This document shows, one piece after another, positions 34,045 to 45,750 of a stretch of DNA of 64,000 bases (positions are counted from its first letter, which is position 1; every line of letters begins with the position of its first letter). Below the pieces are notes generated by a model. It did not search any database and was not told where the DNA came from. It saw nothing but the letters and a program-made list of their open reading frames with translations. A program made the position numbers and the translations under genes. Source of the DNA: Miscanthus floridulus (lineage: Eukaryota > Streptophyta > Magnoliopsida > Poales > Poaceae); the NCBI RefSeq assembly GCF_019320115.1, contig NC_089591.1, positions 24,220,502-24,284,501 of the forward strand. Direction: 5' to 3'.

Positions 34045-34518
34045 TGTCGATAGAATATCGTCGGCAGTCCTTCGAGGGGCATCCCATGAAGGTAGATTGA
34101 TCGGTAGAGGAGCGTGAGATCAAGAACAAGAAGGCAACAGAGACACATGAGTTAGACAGGTTCAGGCCTATCAGTATGACGCAATACCCTACTCCTATGG
34201 TTTGTTGGTTTGTATTAGATATCGTCTGATATTGCATGTGTTTGGAGGGGGTCCCTACCCACCTTATATAGTCCAAGGAGCAGGGTTACAAGTCAGTTAG
34301 ATCTGAGAGATAACCGGAAAGTAATAACTGATTACAGGAATCTTGGGATCATACATATCCTAATAGATCTCGTAGTATCTTTGGGATATTTTCCAAATGT
34401 CTTGCGGAAGGCGTCGACCAGAGTCGTGCCTCACAAGGCTTCGTCTTGTGGGCTAGGCCGCCCCTGAGGGCGCAGCCCATGTGGTCTGCCATGGGCATCT
34501 AGGGTCATACCCCCCATA
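34045..34518 (-). repeat. 3' LTR of the Tat element
   Basis: Starts TGTCGATAGAATATCG and ends CATACCCCCCATA, matching 46268-46737. The terminal base pair differs (ATA against ACA). Confidence 0.9.
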
Positions 34519-34754
34519 GCTAGTTCCCGAGTGCCTTGTACCTATTGTGTAACGCCAGTCTTGAGCTTGTCCAAGTAGGTGCGAACAAAGCCGAGTAGTC
34601 GAACTCATGGTCTGACCACCGTGATGAGTTGCCGAGCAGTTGTGAGCGGTTGCCAAGCAGCGTGTACTATTTCTGAGCAGCACGAACTGTAGGCGAGCAG
34701 CATAACCCAAGCATGGCTTGCCATAAGGGTGTAAGGAGCTCAAGTTCAGAATCA

Positions 34755-35150
34755 AAAATTTCTTCGTAGTGGATGAAGTGTGCCCACTGTAGAGTCCGTC
34801 CACGAGAAAAGGAGATAATCTTCCTTAGCTTCGAGAGGCGCGGAGTCTTCCAGAATAAGGCAAGCACATTCACTGCGAGGTGAAGTGTGCCCACTTAGTC
34901 CCTGAGCCTGACTAGCAGATGACGTAGTCATATGGTGCCAGGGTCCAAAGTAGAAGAATAGCAAAAGACCAGCCGAGCAGGCAGCCAGTCCTCGAGCGCA
35001 GCCCTGAAATGAGAGAGAGCACATTCGCTGCAATGTGAAGTGTGCCCACTTAGTCCCCGAGCTTGATAGTAGGTGATGCAGTCACGTGGTGCCAAGGTCA
35101 GAAACAGAAAATTATTAAAAAGACCGATCGAGCAGGTAGCCAGCCCCCGA
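34755..35150. repeat. two-and-a-half tandem units of about 159 bp beside the 3' LTR
   Basis: GTGAAGTGTGCCCACTTAG occurs near 34880 and 35036, and a partial copy near 34765. GAGCAGGCAGCCAG and GAGCAGGTAGCCAG follow at matching offsets. Further left, short CGAGCAG/CAAGCAG words repeat (34630-34700). This is the untranslated region between the antisense gene and the LTR. Confidence 0.7.
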
Positions 35151-35420
35151 GTCGCGTATGGAGATATCTGAAAAACTCCACCAAGGAGAAAAAATCAGGG
35201 TAATGGCTATATAGTAACCGCAACTGAGCCTCAATAATTGGTGAAGAAGGTGGCGATAATTCAGTGAGTAATAACTAACAGCGGCGATAAATGAGCTACA
35301 TGGGCTGCAGTTACACGAAAGCCAAGGCTGCGGCCCATTAATCCGCGTCGGAGAATTCAGAGGAGCGCAAATTGTGGGCATGGTTTCCCAAAAACCCTCA
35401 AATGCGGGAAGGTGGGGAAA

Positions 35421-35434
35421 GTGCTTTATAACTA
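35421..35434 (+). promoter_or_regulatory. possible TATA box of the antisense gene
   Basis: CTTTATAACTA about 130 bases upstream of the ATG at 35559, on the plus strand. Placement fits a promoter separate from the LTR, but the match is modest. Confidence 0.4.
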
Positions 35435-36479
35435 TGTCGCCGCATCCCACGGTCATACCTTTGCCATTCTAGCCATTTCGTCTTCACCCTCAATCCTCGC
35501 GTTGCCAGATTCACTTCCACATTTGCTTCCACCGCCAAACACCAATCACATCAGAGAGATGGCGCCGAAGAAAGGAGCAGCCAAATCAAAGAAAACAAGC
35601 CCCAAGAAGGCGAGCGCCGGCGCCCGGTGGGACAAAGAGTGGGTGCCATCACGAATGGGAGAGGTAGAGCTTAATAGATTGGCGGAGGCTAGCGTTCTTC
35701 CTGATCAGTGCCACCGTCGGATGGCAGCCAGCCCTTGGTGAGTCCTTCCCAACACCTCATACCAATGAAGTGGTGGTATTCGAGGATTATTTCTAGGCGT
35801 GGGTTAGGATTTCCTATTCATTCGTTCCTAGGGATCTATTGGAGCTTTGGGTAGTTAGTTTGTGCAACCTCCATCCCAATACCATTCTGCATATTTCAAT
35901 CTTCATCCATTTATGTGAGGCATATCTCTGAATCCTCCCACATTTCAACCTCTTCTGTTACCTGTTTTGGCTTGAAAACGAGAGGCGACGGTGGTTCCAA
36001 AGTGGTCGGCAGGGGTGTACCTTCAGCTACGCGATGGGATGGTGGCCGAGTACCTTACCGTGCCGCTGAACACATCATTGAATGGGTGGAACACCTAGGT
36101 GGTTCTACATAAAACAGAGCCACCCAGCCATCCGCTGCGACGCCGACCACATCCTAGAGAGTTGGAGGAGCTAGTCAGAGATGCCGAACAGTGCTGACAT
36201 GGAGCAAGTGAGGGAGCTTCTTGCCTTAATAAAGGGCATGAGAACCAACGACAGATTAGTAGCAGGCAAGCTTTATAGTACGCCGTGTGCAACCCTGTAA
36301 AGAGAGAGCGCATCCGGCCTTCGAGTTCAAGGGGGAAACCAACGGTACCCGGGAGAGGCCGGAGATGCTATCGAGCAATGTTTGTGAAGAGCAGGTTGTA
36401 GAGCTATTTGCTCATGTTTTCCTCTTTCAACATGTTAGGGTATACGAGGCCCTTCAACTACAAAAATCTGTCTCCTCAG

Positions 36480-36571
36480 GTAAATATCTTAGTTGTGTAT
36501 TCCTGATGCATTTTATCCTTCTTCATTGCCAAGCAGCAAACTGATTTACCTATGTGAAGATCCATTCATAG
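36480..36571 (+). other. intron 1 of the antisense gene
   Basis: CTCAG|GTAAAT to ATTCATAG|G, 92 bases. Joining the flanks keeps the expected reading into V-Y-F-S-S-V-P-K-G-N-W. Confidence 0.6.
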
Positions 36572-37264
36572 GATTGGGTTGTGTACTTTTCAAGTGTGCC
36601 GAAAGGCAATTGGCCACTAGCTGTGGATGCACGACCACCAACTCAACTTGAAGGAAGTGCCATCGGCTTCTTGTCGGACTCCGAAGGCATGGATGCTCAT
36701 CGGACTGGAGAGTTCTCCCCCGGTGTCAAAGAAAGCCCGGGGGAAGAGGGTAGTGGTAGATGAGCTGGCCTAGAAGAGGAGGAAGACAGCAGGTTCCGCT
36801 TCCATCAAACCAGGGTGGCATCTTCGCTTAGGCGATAATCAGACCAGTCGAATGCGAAGGACCACTAGTGTTCGACTAGTTGGATGACGACGAAGTTTCG
36901 AAGGATCCTCCATAGAGCACAAAAGAGCCTCCATGCAACACTCCCACCTGGAATCAATCAAGGAGAGGTGAAGAAGTCCCTGAGCCACAAATGAGGAAAG
37001 TCCCCAAGCAGCTGGGCGAGGGAAGTTCTCGCACAGCAGATGACGGCAGTCCCTATGGGGCAAACGATGGGAGTCCCTGAGCAACAAGTGGAGGGAAAAT
37101 CCGGAGCAGCAAGTGCAGAGGGCCCTAGAGCGTTAGGCAGAATAGAGGTCCACTGTGGAGGAGCCAAGACCTCCTCCACAGAATATGGGAGTCAATCCCA
37201 CAGTTATGCCTGGGGGCTCACGCAAGCACCGTCGGTTCAAGAAATTGAACCAGCAGACCAAGCT

Positions 37265-37342
37265 GTAAGTATCCTTGCCTTGGAGTTAATTTGCTTGTAG
37301 GTTCTAAACTTTTGTGATGACTAACGAGCTAACTTGATGCAG
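37265..37342 (+). other. intron 2 of the antisense gene
   Basis: GCT|GTAAGT to TTGATGCAG, 78 bases. Confidence 0.55.
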
Positions 37343-37900
37343 AGCAAGGCATATGATAGATCCAGTCCCACCCATCTAGACTAACGAGTAGCCAAAGGCT
37401 AGCTCTGAGACGGAGGGAATGCCGGTGGACCCCATCCTAGAGTCCTCGGGTGCTCGTTAGCATGCGGTGGAGCCAATTACTGTAGTTGGCAGACTTGGCG
37501 GCAACAAATAGCTACCGTCAATGATGAATGAGTTGGCGACTGTACCCTCGGCGATAGGAGGCGCCGCCGCATCCTCTAGAGTAGAAACTGTAACTACTAG
37601 CATCACGCCAGAATCTAGAGCAGAGGATTTTGCAGTGCCGAAAGGAGCAGACGGTGCTCCCCATGTCATTGGAGGGCATAGTCGGACCCGCTATCTGGCC
37701 ATCAAGCCCCTAGGTGGTGTCTCTAGCTACAACAGAGGAGGATGAAGTGGAGGAGATCGAGCGTGAGGAACCTCGACCCCAAGCTGTCTGAATCCTCCGA
37801 AAGCGCGGCGATGACATAGTAATTGTCAAAGAGGAGGACACCACCAGGGAGTTCAGGAGACTAGGAAATCGCCCTTGTCGGGGTGATGAAGCAAATCAAG

Positions 37901-37974
37901 GTTAGTACTACATCTAAAATGCTCCTCTTAGACTGTTGTAACTGGATTTCGACATTGTCATTATGCATTTGCAG
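37901..37974 (+). other. intron 3 of the antisense gene
   Basis: TCAAG|GTTAGT to CATTTGCAG|G, 74 bases, at the start of the coiled-coil exon. Confidence 0.6.
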
Positions 37975-38497
37975 GAGATAACGTGGACTGCCGAGCAGCA
38001 CCGCTAGCTGATAAAGAGGATGGAGCCCCTCACTGAGGAGAACGAAAAACTCAAAGAGGCAGTGAACATCTCGGAGAGAAACATCTAGAGGGCCCGGCAT
38101 GAACGAGACCTTGTAGAGTCCAACACGCAGGACCTAGAATACCAGAAGGGGGTCCTATCTAAGCGGCTAGCGGCTACATCCAAGCAGCTACGGAGCTAGT
38201 CTGCGTAGCTGTAGAGCTAGTCCGAGCAACTGGCTGCTGTCTCTAGACAATTGAGGAGTGTCTTTGAGTAGTTGGAACAGAAATCCAAAGAGCTCAGAAG
38301 TGTATCCAAGTAGAAAGCAGTAGAGTATATCGGTGAATGCACATGGTATTGCTGAACAGCAATATTTTTGGTGCTACCTGTTGCGCTTCTAGAGCAAGAT
38401 GCGGAGCTTAGCCAACTGCGCCATGCCATCGAACAACTTCATTAGGAGAAGGTGAAGGAGTCTGAGCAAGCAGACAAACTAGACGAGGAGCTAAAAG

Positions 38498-38612
38498 GTG
38501 AATACCTCCTAGTCGGAATTACTATCGAATTAGTTTCCTTGTATGATGGAACATTGTAACGCATGTAGGATACCATCATAAAGCCAAGGCACTGTTTGAT
38601 GTGCTGGTGCAG
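38498..38612 (+). other. intron 4 of the antisense gene
   Basis: AAAAG|GTGAAT to CTGGTGCAG|G, 115 bases, before the last exon. Confidence 0.6.
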
Positions 38613-39179
38613 GAGGCCAGGACCCAAAGGGACAACTTCAACGCTGTAGTCACCACAATTAAACCGGTGCTTGACTGCATCGACCTAGAACCGGGTATTC
38701 AGCTCGATGGTAGGCGGCAACATTCAGACACCATCATCCAGAGGTGCAAAGCAGTGTGGGAGAACTTCAAGAGCTTCAACTGCAATGTCGTTGTGTCTGT
38801 GGCTACTCATGTCCTTATGGTGGTTCAGTCCCATTACCCGACCATCGACATTCAGGCGATAGGGGGTGGTTTTGCCAAAGGACTGAGCGACACGGAGACC
38901 TAGCAGTTGGAGGATCAGGTGGAGGACATAGCAAAAAAGCTAGCCGGTGATATAGACCTGTTCAATGAGATGAACGGTGATGGTGGAGCTCAGTGATCTG
39001 TTCAAAGATTATCATCCATAATATCTTGACAGTGTAGTTAGAACGCGTGAAAGCGCAAAAAACAATTATGTATGTGAGGAATGTTACAAGGTGCATGTGT
39101 ATGCAGTTTGCTTGTAGTTTTGGTGAAATAAAATCCTCATAGTTTTGACCATGATGTATTTTTATGGAGTAAAAATAGG

Positions 39180-39690
39180 GTCCGAGCAGTTAGTTTGATA
39201 CTGACCCCCATGGCCTCAGCTAGCCCATAGTCCATAACATTGAACGCAGAGCCTGTGCATGTGTAGGAGGAACAGGCGTGACCAAGGAACCGCAGCCGAC
39301 CACCCATAACACAGAGCGCAGAGCCCATAGCACATTTAGGGAGAGATCGGAGACTAGGTCTTCTCCATAGAGAATAGAGCAAAACATGTGCTGCTCGGTG
39401 ATTGTTGAAATAACTTGGAGATATAGGTAGTGTAAACGGCGTCCGAGCAATTAGTTCTGTGCTGAACTCTCGGCCTTGGCTTGCCCAAAGTCTATAACAT
39501 CGAGCGTGGAGCCCGTAGACGTGTAGGTTGAACAGGCGTGACCAAGGAACCACAGCCGACCACCCATAACGTCGAGCGCGGAGCCCATGGCACATTTAGG
39601 GAGAGATCAGAGACTGGGTCTTTTTCAAAGAGAACAGAAAAGAAAGTTTGCTGCTCGCTATTTGGCAAAATATCTTGGAGATTTGGAGCA
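39180..39690. repeat. direct duplication with 261-bp period
   Basis: GTCCGAGCA at 39180 recurs at 39441. Both units carry GGAACAGGCGTGACCAAGGAACC and CACATTTAGGGAGAGATC. It lies between the 3' ends of pol (minus) and the antisense gene (plus). Confidence 0.8.
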
Positions 39691-39860
39691 AAGTGTTCGG
39701 TGATTTGGAGAAAACTTATTTGGCGATTTTTGGCGAAAATGTTTCGGCGTTTCGGAGAAATCATTCGGCGACATTGGAGAGAACCGTTCGGCAATATTGG
39801 AGAGAACCATTCGGCGATAACGTTGGAGATTTAGGAGAAACATGGTCGGCGCAGTTATGT
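39655..39860. repeat. short-period tandem repeat (TTCGGCGA/TTGGAGA words)
   Basis: About seven units of roughly 25-30 bp built from TTCGGCGA, TTTGGAGA and TTGGAGAGAACC. It lies directly past the end of integrase on the minus strand. Confidence 0.7.
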
Positions 39861-40007
39861 CTATTTCATATTGGAGATCATTATGGAGTAGCATATAGCT
39901 CGGCGATCATTAGTGGGGGTTAAACCATAATGCAGAAAAAGTGGAGACAGGTTTTGGAGACCAAAACTTTGTTCAACATAAAGTGGAGAGTACATATCTG
40001 GAGCGTT

Positions 40008-41299
40008 TCAAGGATAGAAATGTATAAGGTGCTCGATGTGCCACAAGTTGGAAACATCAATTCCGTCTAAGTCACATAGGCGATAAGACCCTGGTTGGGT
40101 GACCTCTTTAACGACGTAAGGCCCTTCCCAAGGGGAACAGAGCTTGTGCATCCCTTTGGTTTTTTGTTTTCTACGGAGAATGAGGTCACCGATAGCAAAT
40201 GAACGACCTTTGACGTTGCGGTTGTAGTACCTCCGCAAGCCTTCCAGATATTTGGTTGTGCGGACGTAGGTGATTAGGCATTCCTCCTCAGCCCTATCGA
40301 TGTCCTCTGTCCAAATAGCTATGACCTACTCTTTATCAAAGTTTTCCACCCTAGGTGCTCAGAAGGCAATGTCTGTTGGTAGGATGGCTTCTAAACCATA
40401 GACCAGGAAGTATGGAGACACATGGTGCTGTGACTTGCTTGACTACGTAGTCCCTAGACTATAGCTGGTAGCTCCTTGAGCCATCTGCCCGGGTGCTTTT
40501 CTTCTTTCTTATATAGTCTCTTTTTGTGGGCATCAAGGATCATGTCGTTCGCCTGTTCGACCTATCCATTGGCTCTAGGATGAGCAATGGAGATGTATTT
40601 GATGAAGATGCAATGGTCTTCGCAGAAGTCCCAAAAGTGATGGCCAGTAAATGTAGTTCCAAGGTCGGTGATGATGCTGTTCGGGAGACCAAATTTGTGG
40701 ATGATGTCTTCGAAGAACTCGACTGCTTTCTTTGCAGTAGCTGAGATGAGCAGTTTATACTCAATCCATTTGGAGAACTTATCAATGGCGATGTATACGT
40801 ACCGAAAGCCACCTGGCACTGGCTTGAAAGGCCCAATCTTATCTGGTCCCCAGCATGCAAAGGGCTAGGAAGCTAGGATGGTTTGCAGCTCTTGTGCTAG
40901 CACATGTATTTGCTTGGCAAAAAAATGACATCCTTCACAACATTGTACAAGGTCTTCTACCTCAGAGATGGCTGTGGGCCAGTAGAAACCCGCTCAAAAA
41001 GCCTTGCCGACCAGTGTCCTCGAGGCCGCGTGATTGCCATAGGAACTAGAGTGAATATCGAGAAGTAGCTTCACCCCCTCTTCTTGGGTGATGCATTTCT
41101 ACAGAATCCCTTCCTTGGCACTTTTCCTCATCATGTTGCCGTCTACTAGCACATAATGCTTGCTTCGTCCAATTAGGTGTTGGATTTTAGTCTTGTTGGC
41201 GCGTACATCAGCGCTGGTGAGGTACTTGATGAATTGTTCCCTCCAATCGGCGACCGACGAAGGTACCGATAGTACCAACTGCTCAGCGGGGGGAACTTC
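40008..41299 (-). pseudogene. Tat integrase
   Basis: Integrase joins element DNA to the host chromosome. From about 41250 down: a zinc-binding region (Y-V-L-V-D-G-N, then H-A-A-S-R-T-L and C-C-E-G-C near 40940), the catalytic core with the first Asp in Y-I-A-I-D (ORF 40819-40562), the second in I-I-T-D-L-G, and the Glu in A-N-G-Q-V-E near 40560. The C-terminal domain is in 40238-40008 (F-A-I-G-D-L-I-L-R, W-E-G-P-Y-V-V). All three catalytic acids are kept. Stops include TGA in the zinc region, TAG before the core (near 40868) and TAG at a Trp site near 40452. It is close to whole but dead as read. Confidence 0.75.
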
Positions 41300-42223
41300 C
41301 TACACTTCCGTATCTTCCTTAATGGATGATGCCAGGAGATCTTGAACAAAGACCCCCGGTGGACTCATGGTGTGAGAAGAGCCCAACTTGGATAAATGGT
41401 CGACGAGCTGATTTTGGTCGCGTACCACGTGGTGGTATTTGATGCCGTAGAATTTCCCTTCAAGCTTCCTGACTTTAGCACAATATGCATCCATCTTCTC
41501 ACTGGAGCAAGACCAGTCTTTGTTAAGCTGGTTGATGACCAGCGTGGAGTCCCCATATACCATGAGGTATTTGACGCTGAGCTGAACGGCTATACGGAGT
41601 CCGTGGAGACATGCTTCATATTCGGCGGTGTTGTTGGAGGCCGAAAAGTGTATCCAGAGAACGTATCGGAGCTTATCCTTTGTGGGCGTAATGAACAGAA
41701 TGCCCGCACCAGCACCGTTGATGTTAAGGGCACCATCGAAGTACATTGCCCAGTGCTCGGGGCAAGTGGCAGCGATGGGCTCTTGGATCTCGGTCCACTC
41801 AGCGATGAAATCAGCAAGCGCCTGAAACTTGATCGTAGGCCTACTTCTAAATTCAATGGAGTAAGTGCCGAGCTCGATAGCCCATTTGATGATATGGCCG
41901 TTGGCCTCTTTGTTATGGAGGATGTCCCCTAGAGGGAACTCGGAGACCATGGCAACCTTGTAATAGTTGAAGTAGTGGCGGAGCTTATGCGATGTAATCA
42001 AGATGGCATATAATAGCTTTTGGACCCGAGGATAATGAGTTTTGGGCTCGTTAAGGAACTCACTGATGAAATATACCAGATGTTGCACCTTATAGGCATG
42101 CTCGGCCTCCTCTTGTTCAACCACGATGGTTGTGCTGACGATGCAGGAAGTAGCGGCGATGTAGATCAGGAGGGTTTCATCTGGCCATGGCACCGTCATG
42201 ATTGGAGGCTTTGTTAGGAACAC
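41300..42223 (-). pseudogene. Tat RNase H plus archaeal-type RNase H
   Basis: This open frame of 307 residues follows RT in the same frame. The first third resembles the gypsy RNase H connection (Y-I-A-A-T-S, then T-H-Y-P-R-V-Q-K-L and H-K-L-R-H-Y-F). The second is an archaeal-type RNase H with M-Y-F-D-G-A-L, A-E-Y-E-A-C, Y-G-D-S-T-L-V-I and D-Q-N-Q-L-V-D, the four acidic positions of that fold. Having both is diagnostic of Tat elements. The frame ends at TAG 41302-41300 where Gln fits and the product should continue into integrase. Confidence 0.8.
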
Positions 42224-42259
42224 CTTGAGCTGCTCGAAAGTTGAATCTACCTCTTCCGA

Positions 42260-43177
42260 CTAGTAAAAGCGCTCGAAGGCCTTGAGGAGTTTGAAGAATG
42301 GTAGCCCTTTTTCACCGAGGTGTGATATGAAGTGGCTTAAAGCAGACATGCAGCCTATAAGTTTCTGTATATCCTTGACGCAAGTTGGCCGTTTCATGTT
42401 GGTGATGGCGGAGACCTTGTCAGGGTTGGGTTCGATGCCATGAGCATTGACAATGTAGCCCAGCAGTATACCAGATGGAACTCCAAAGATGCACTTTGAA
42501 GGGTTCAACTTCCATCGGTACTTTTCTAGGTTGGCGAACATTTCTTCAAGGTCAACAATAAGATTGTCGGTGGTCCTAGACTTGACAACCACATCATCGA
42601 TGTAAGCCTTGATGTTGTGGCCGATCTGTTGATTGAGGCACATCTGAATGTCCCTTTGATAGGTTGCCTCGGTGTTCTTAAGTCCGAAGGACATGGTGGT
42701 GTAGTAGTATGCACCAAAGGGCATGATGAACGATATCTTGATCTGGTCTTCTTCCTTGAGGGAGATCTGGTGATAGCCATAGTAGCAGTCAAGGAAGGAG
42801 AGCAGTTCGCAGCCGATGGTGGAGTCTACAACCTCATCTATCTGAGGTGAACCGAAGGGGTCTTTAGGGCAGTGTTTGTTAAGATCAGTGTAATCAACGC
42901 ACATTCTCCATTCCTTATTCTTTTTTCGAACGAGAACAGGGTTTGCTAACCACTCTAGATGATACACTTCTTTTATAAATCTGGTAGCTAAGAGCCATTT
43001 TATTTCTACCCTAATAGCCTCCTTGTCTGGCATGAATCGACGAAGTTTCTGCTTGATCGGTTTGGCGGTTGGCGAGACATTTAAGGAGTGCTCAATCTTC
43101 TCCCGTGGTACCCTCGGCATGTCTATAGGTTTCCAAGCAAACACGTCGGCGTTGACACATAGGAAGGAGATGAGCAT
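42260..43177 (-). pseudogene. Tat reverse transcriptase
   Basis: Copies the RNA into DNA. An open 305-residue stretch holds the fingers/palm order: A-F-A-W-K-like lead (D-V-F-A-W-K), V-R-K-K-N-K-E-W-R-M-C-V-D-Y-T-D-L-N, S-F-L-D-C-Y-Y-G-Y-H-Q, M-P-F-G-A-Y-Y-Y, and the catalytic A-Y-I-D-D-V near 42595-42612. All core residues are present. The stop at 42262-42260 (TAG, Trp expected) separates it from RNase H. It is in frame with the protease ORF upstream; two TAGs (43357-43355, 43186-43184) lie between. This is the best preserved coding part of the window. Confidence 0.85.
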
Positions 43178-43516
43178 GCCTTCCTATTTGGGGTCAAGGT
43201 GAGCCCCAATCTTCATGGTCTTGGAAGGTTCATTGAGGCGGAGGCCGACCTCCTTTACTTCCTTGGACTTGGCGGAGGCATAGGGAGGCTCCAGCTCTAG
43301 GATCTCCCTGTCGTCTGCAAGCAATGTCTTGGCTTTAGTGACCACACTGGCCATCTAGATGGAAAGGTCGGTGGCTTCGGTGAGAGCGAGACTCTCTGTC
43401 TCGCAGGCATAGGCGATGGAGAGGTTGGCCCATAGGGCTATAACTCCTACAGGCGAAGGCATCTTCAGCACCATATAAGCATAGTGTGGTACAACCATGA
43501 ACTTGGCCAGAGCTAG

Positions 43517-43933
43517 TCAACCAAGTATGGCGTGGTAGGCAATGTTGAAGTTGGTGATGTAGAAGTTGATGTGTTCAACGTGGTAGTTGCTTGTTGTGCC
43601 AAACTGTACTGGTAGGGTGATCTCCCCCAGTGGTTTGGAGGCCCCGCCAGGTACCACACCCCAAAAGGAGGAGTTGGAGGGTGTGAGATCTGATAACCCA
43701 AGGCCTAGCTCCTTCAAGGCTCCGGTGAAGAGGAGATTTTGGGCACTCCCACCGTCCACGAGCACCTTTCTAAAAAGCACCTTCTGGACAGTTGTGTCGA
43801 GGATGAGGGGGAAACGCCCTATGTAGGGGATGTCCGCCCACTGGTTGGCCCTACTGAAGGTGATGGGTACCTCGGACCAAGGGCGATAACTGGGGTTGAC
43901 GGTGCATCTTCCATAGTGATAGGGAGCACCCAT
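43517..43933 (-). pseudogene. Tat aspartic protease
   Basis: The 138-residue frame includes V-L-V-D-G-G-S-A-Q-N-L-L-F, the Tat version of the protease active site, and ends A-I-L-G before TGA at 43516-43514 where an Arg codon CGA fits. It is in frame with RT. The catalytic Asp and Gly are kept. Confidence 0.75.
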
Positions 43934-44099
43934 CGTGCGGTGAGCTTCCGTTCTCTTCTGCTTTCGGTGGTGGTGAGACCCCCGAAGATGGTGGCGACCA
44001 CCTTGTTGTGGTTTTGGAAGGCATTGTTGTTACCCCAAGGTGCTCAGCGGTCTCTGGCTCCGTCGTTGGTGTCGTCTTCAAGGTTTTTGTCCTAAAATT

Positions 44100-45750
44100 C
44101 CTTAGCCAAGCCAAGTCAGTTCTTCATCTTGTGTTTGGCATTCTTGTGAAGAGGGCACGGGCCATCGAGGATCTTTTGGTACTGCTCGTTGTAATTGCGC
44201 TTAGCGCGAGGTTGATTGACGGCGGTGACAATGTGTTCTAGCCGGCGGTGACGATTATGGCCAGGCTTGGGGCCTTCTGTTCGATCATGGCCGCTATCAC
44301 GATGGTAACTGCGGTCGTCAAAGCGGCGGTTGTTGTGGCATCGGTCGTCAGGGCAGTCGTCGTAGCGGTGAGGTTGGTGATGGGTGCCCGCATCCTCGTT
44401 GAAACGCACCTCAGCTTCCTCGGCATCGGCGTACTGGTAGGCAGTTGTGATCATCTCACCAATGCCTATGGGCAGCTTGAGGTGATGACCTCAACTTCTA
44501 TGATGTTGGGAATAGAATTCCTCATCTCAGAAAAGCATTGAATGTAGCTACGAAGGAGCTCAGACGGCTTCTGGTTGCTGTGGTTGAGATCATGCTTGGT
44601 GCCTGGCCGAGTACACGTAGTCATATAATTGTCGGTGAAGACTTTTTTAGCTCTTCTTAGGACCCAATGGAGTTTAAACCAGCTCATGGCAGGTGGTGTG
44701 AGCATGACGGGGTGATAGTTTGCCATAACACTAGTGTCTCCTTCGGCGGCATGGATAGCGATGGCGTAAGCCTATAGCCACTATGTTGGATTCATCCTTC
44801 CCTCGTAGGGCTCGACCCTAGTGATTTTTAAACCATGGGGCCATTAGAGTGTTCAGAGCGCCCTCATAAACGCTAGAGGCCCTTCGGGGTTGTGGTCGGT
44901 GTCAGCTGCAGCATTGCTGGCATCGATCTGCTCAAGAGCTGAGTCTGAGTTTCCATACTCCTACTCGTACTCCTAGCGGTGGCATAGTTCATCTTCATGG
45001 CGACCGAAGCAACATTGCTCGATACGCCGTCGTGCATCTCGGAGATTGCTGAGGTGCACCTGAGTGTCCTGTTTGACCTTCTGGTCGTGTTGGTGATGGT
45101 GTTCGACACGATGGCCCCTGGCTCCCCCCTATAGAGGCAGTGACTAGTCAGCGAAACTGCTTTGACTAGGGTGGTGATTGGAACTCGGTGCAGCTGATCG
45201 GCGAATCGTGCTCATGGAGCACGAAGGTCTCTGATCCTTGTGAATCGTGCTCGTGTGCCACTTTAAGCATGGAGGCGACCTTGGCGAGCTTAGGTGTCTG
45301 TGGGAGGCAGGCGAGCTCATTGGCGGCCACTGCTAGATTGGCGCTTGGAGTCTTGAAGACGTCGTGGCCATCAACATGGAGAAACTCTTTGTTGAGGTCA
45401 CAATGGAGTGGAAGTGGCCTTCCTTGTGAGTCGAGCCGATTATTTCGAGCAGCCTTGGCCCATGCGATAGCTGCCTCATTTTCTTAGCGCTGCGTGCGGT
45501 TGATGTTCTAGTTCTCACAAGCGATGCATTCCTCCTCGATTTTGCCATTCCGAGGAGGGCTGTCGACGCTGATGTTGAAGATCGCGCCACCCCGGAAGGG
45601 TGGGAAAAGGAGCTGCTCGGTGAAGGTTTTGGCGAGGGTCTCCATAGAGCCCTGAGACTCGGAGCCTGGATTTTCCTCCAAGATGGTCTGGAGGGAGGCT
45701 CTGGGGCACCGGCTGAATGGCAAGCTAGTCGACGAGTGGATGGGCATCTC
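44100..45750 (-). pseudogene. Tat gag
   Basis: Gag packages the RNA. From 45747 the N-terminal third is broken. The conserved capsid block is in 44726-44466 (M-A-N-Y-H-P-V, D-N-Y-M-T-T-C-T-R-P-G-T-K, L-R-S-Y-I-Q-C-F-S). A His/Asp-rich, basic linker follows (44454-44116), with an L-D-G-P-C-P-L-H-K segment at the end that stands for the degenerate zinc knuckle of this lineage. Frames change between the blocks. Confidence 0.7.

Larger units (their letters stand above)
35559..38995 (+). pseudogene. antisense gene of the Tat element: PF04195-like protein with coiled coil
   Basis: This is an extra gene on the strand opposite to gag-pol. It starts at 35559 (M-A-P-K-K-G, Lys-rich lead). The conserved core spans about 35755-36260 (N-E-V-V-V-F-E-D-Y-F, P-N-T-I-L-H-I-S-I-F, W-F-Y-I-K-Q-S-H-P-A) and ends with Q-P-C-K-E-R-A-H-P-A-F-E-F-K-G (36288-36335). 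Four good GT-AG introns follow (36480-36571, 37265-37342, 37901-37974, 38498-38612). Between the last two lies a Leu/Glu/Lys-rich coiled coil. The last exon is open from 38613 to the TAG at 38901, with further coding text to TGA at 38996. TAG stops and shifts break the core. Related relics are at 4308-5740 and 11040-13340. Biochemical role is unknown; nuclear DNA-binding is only a guess. Confidence 0.7.

Noticed and set aside
41396..41932. A 178-codon plus-strand ORF opposite the Tat RNase H
   Set aside because: It is the reverse-strand shadow of the well-supported RNase H frame and has no recognisable motif.
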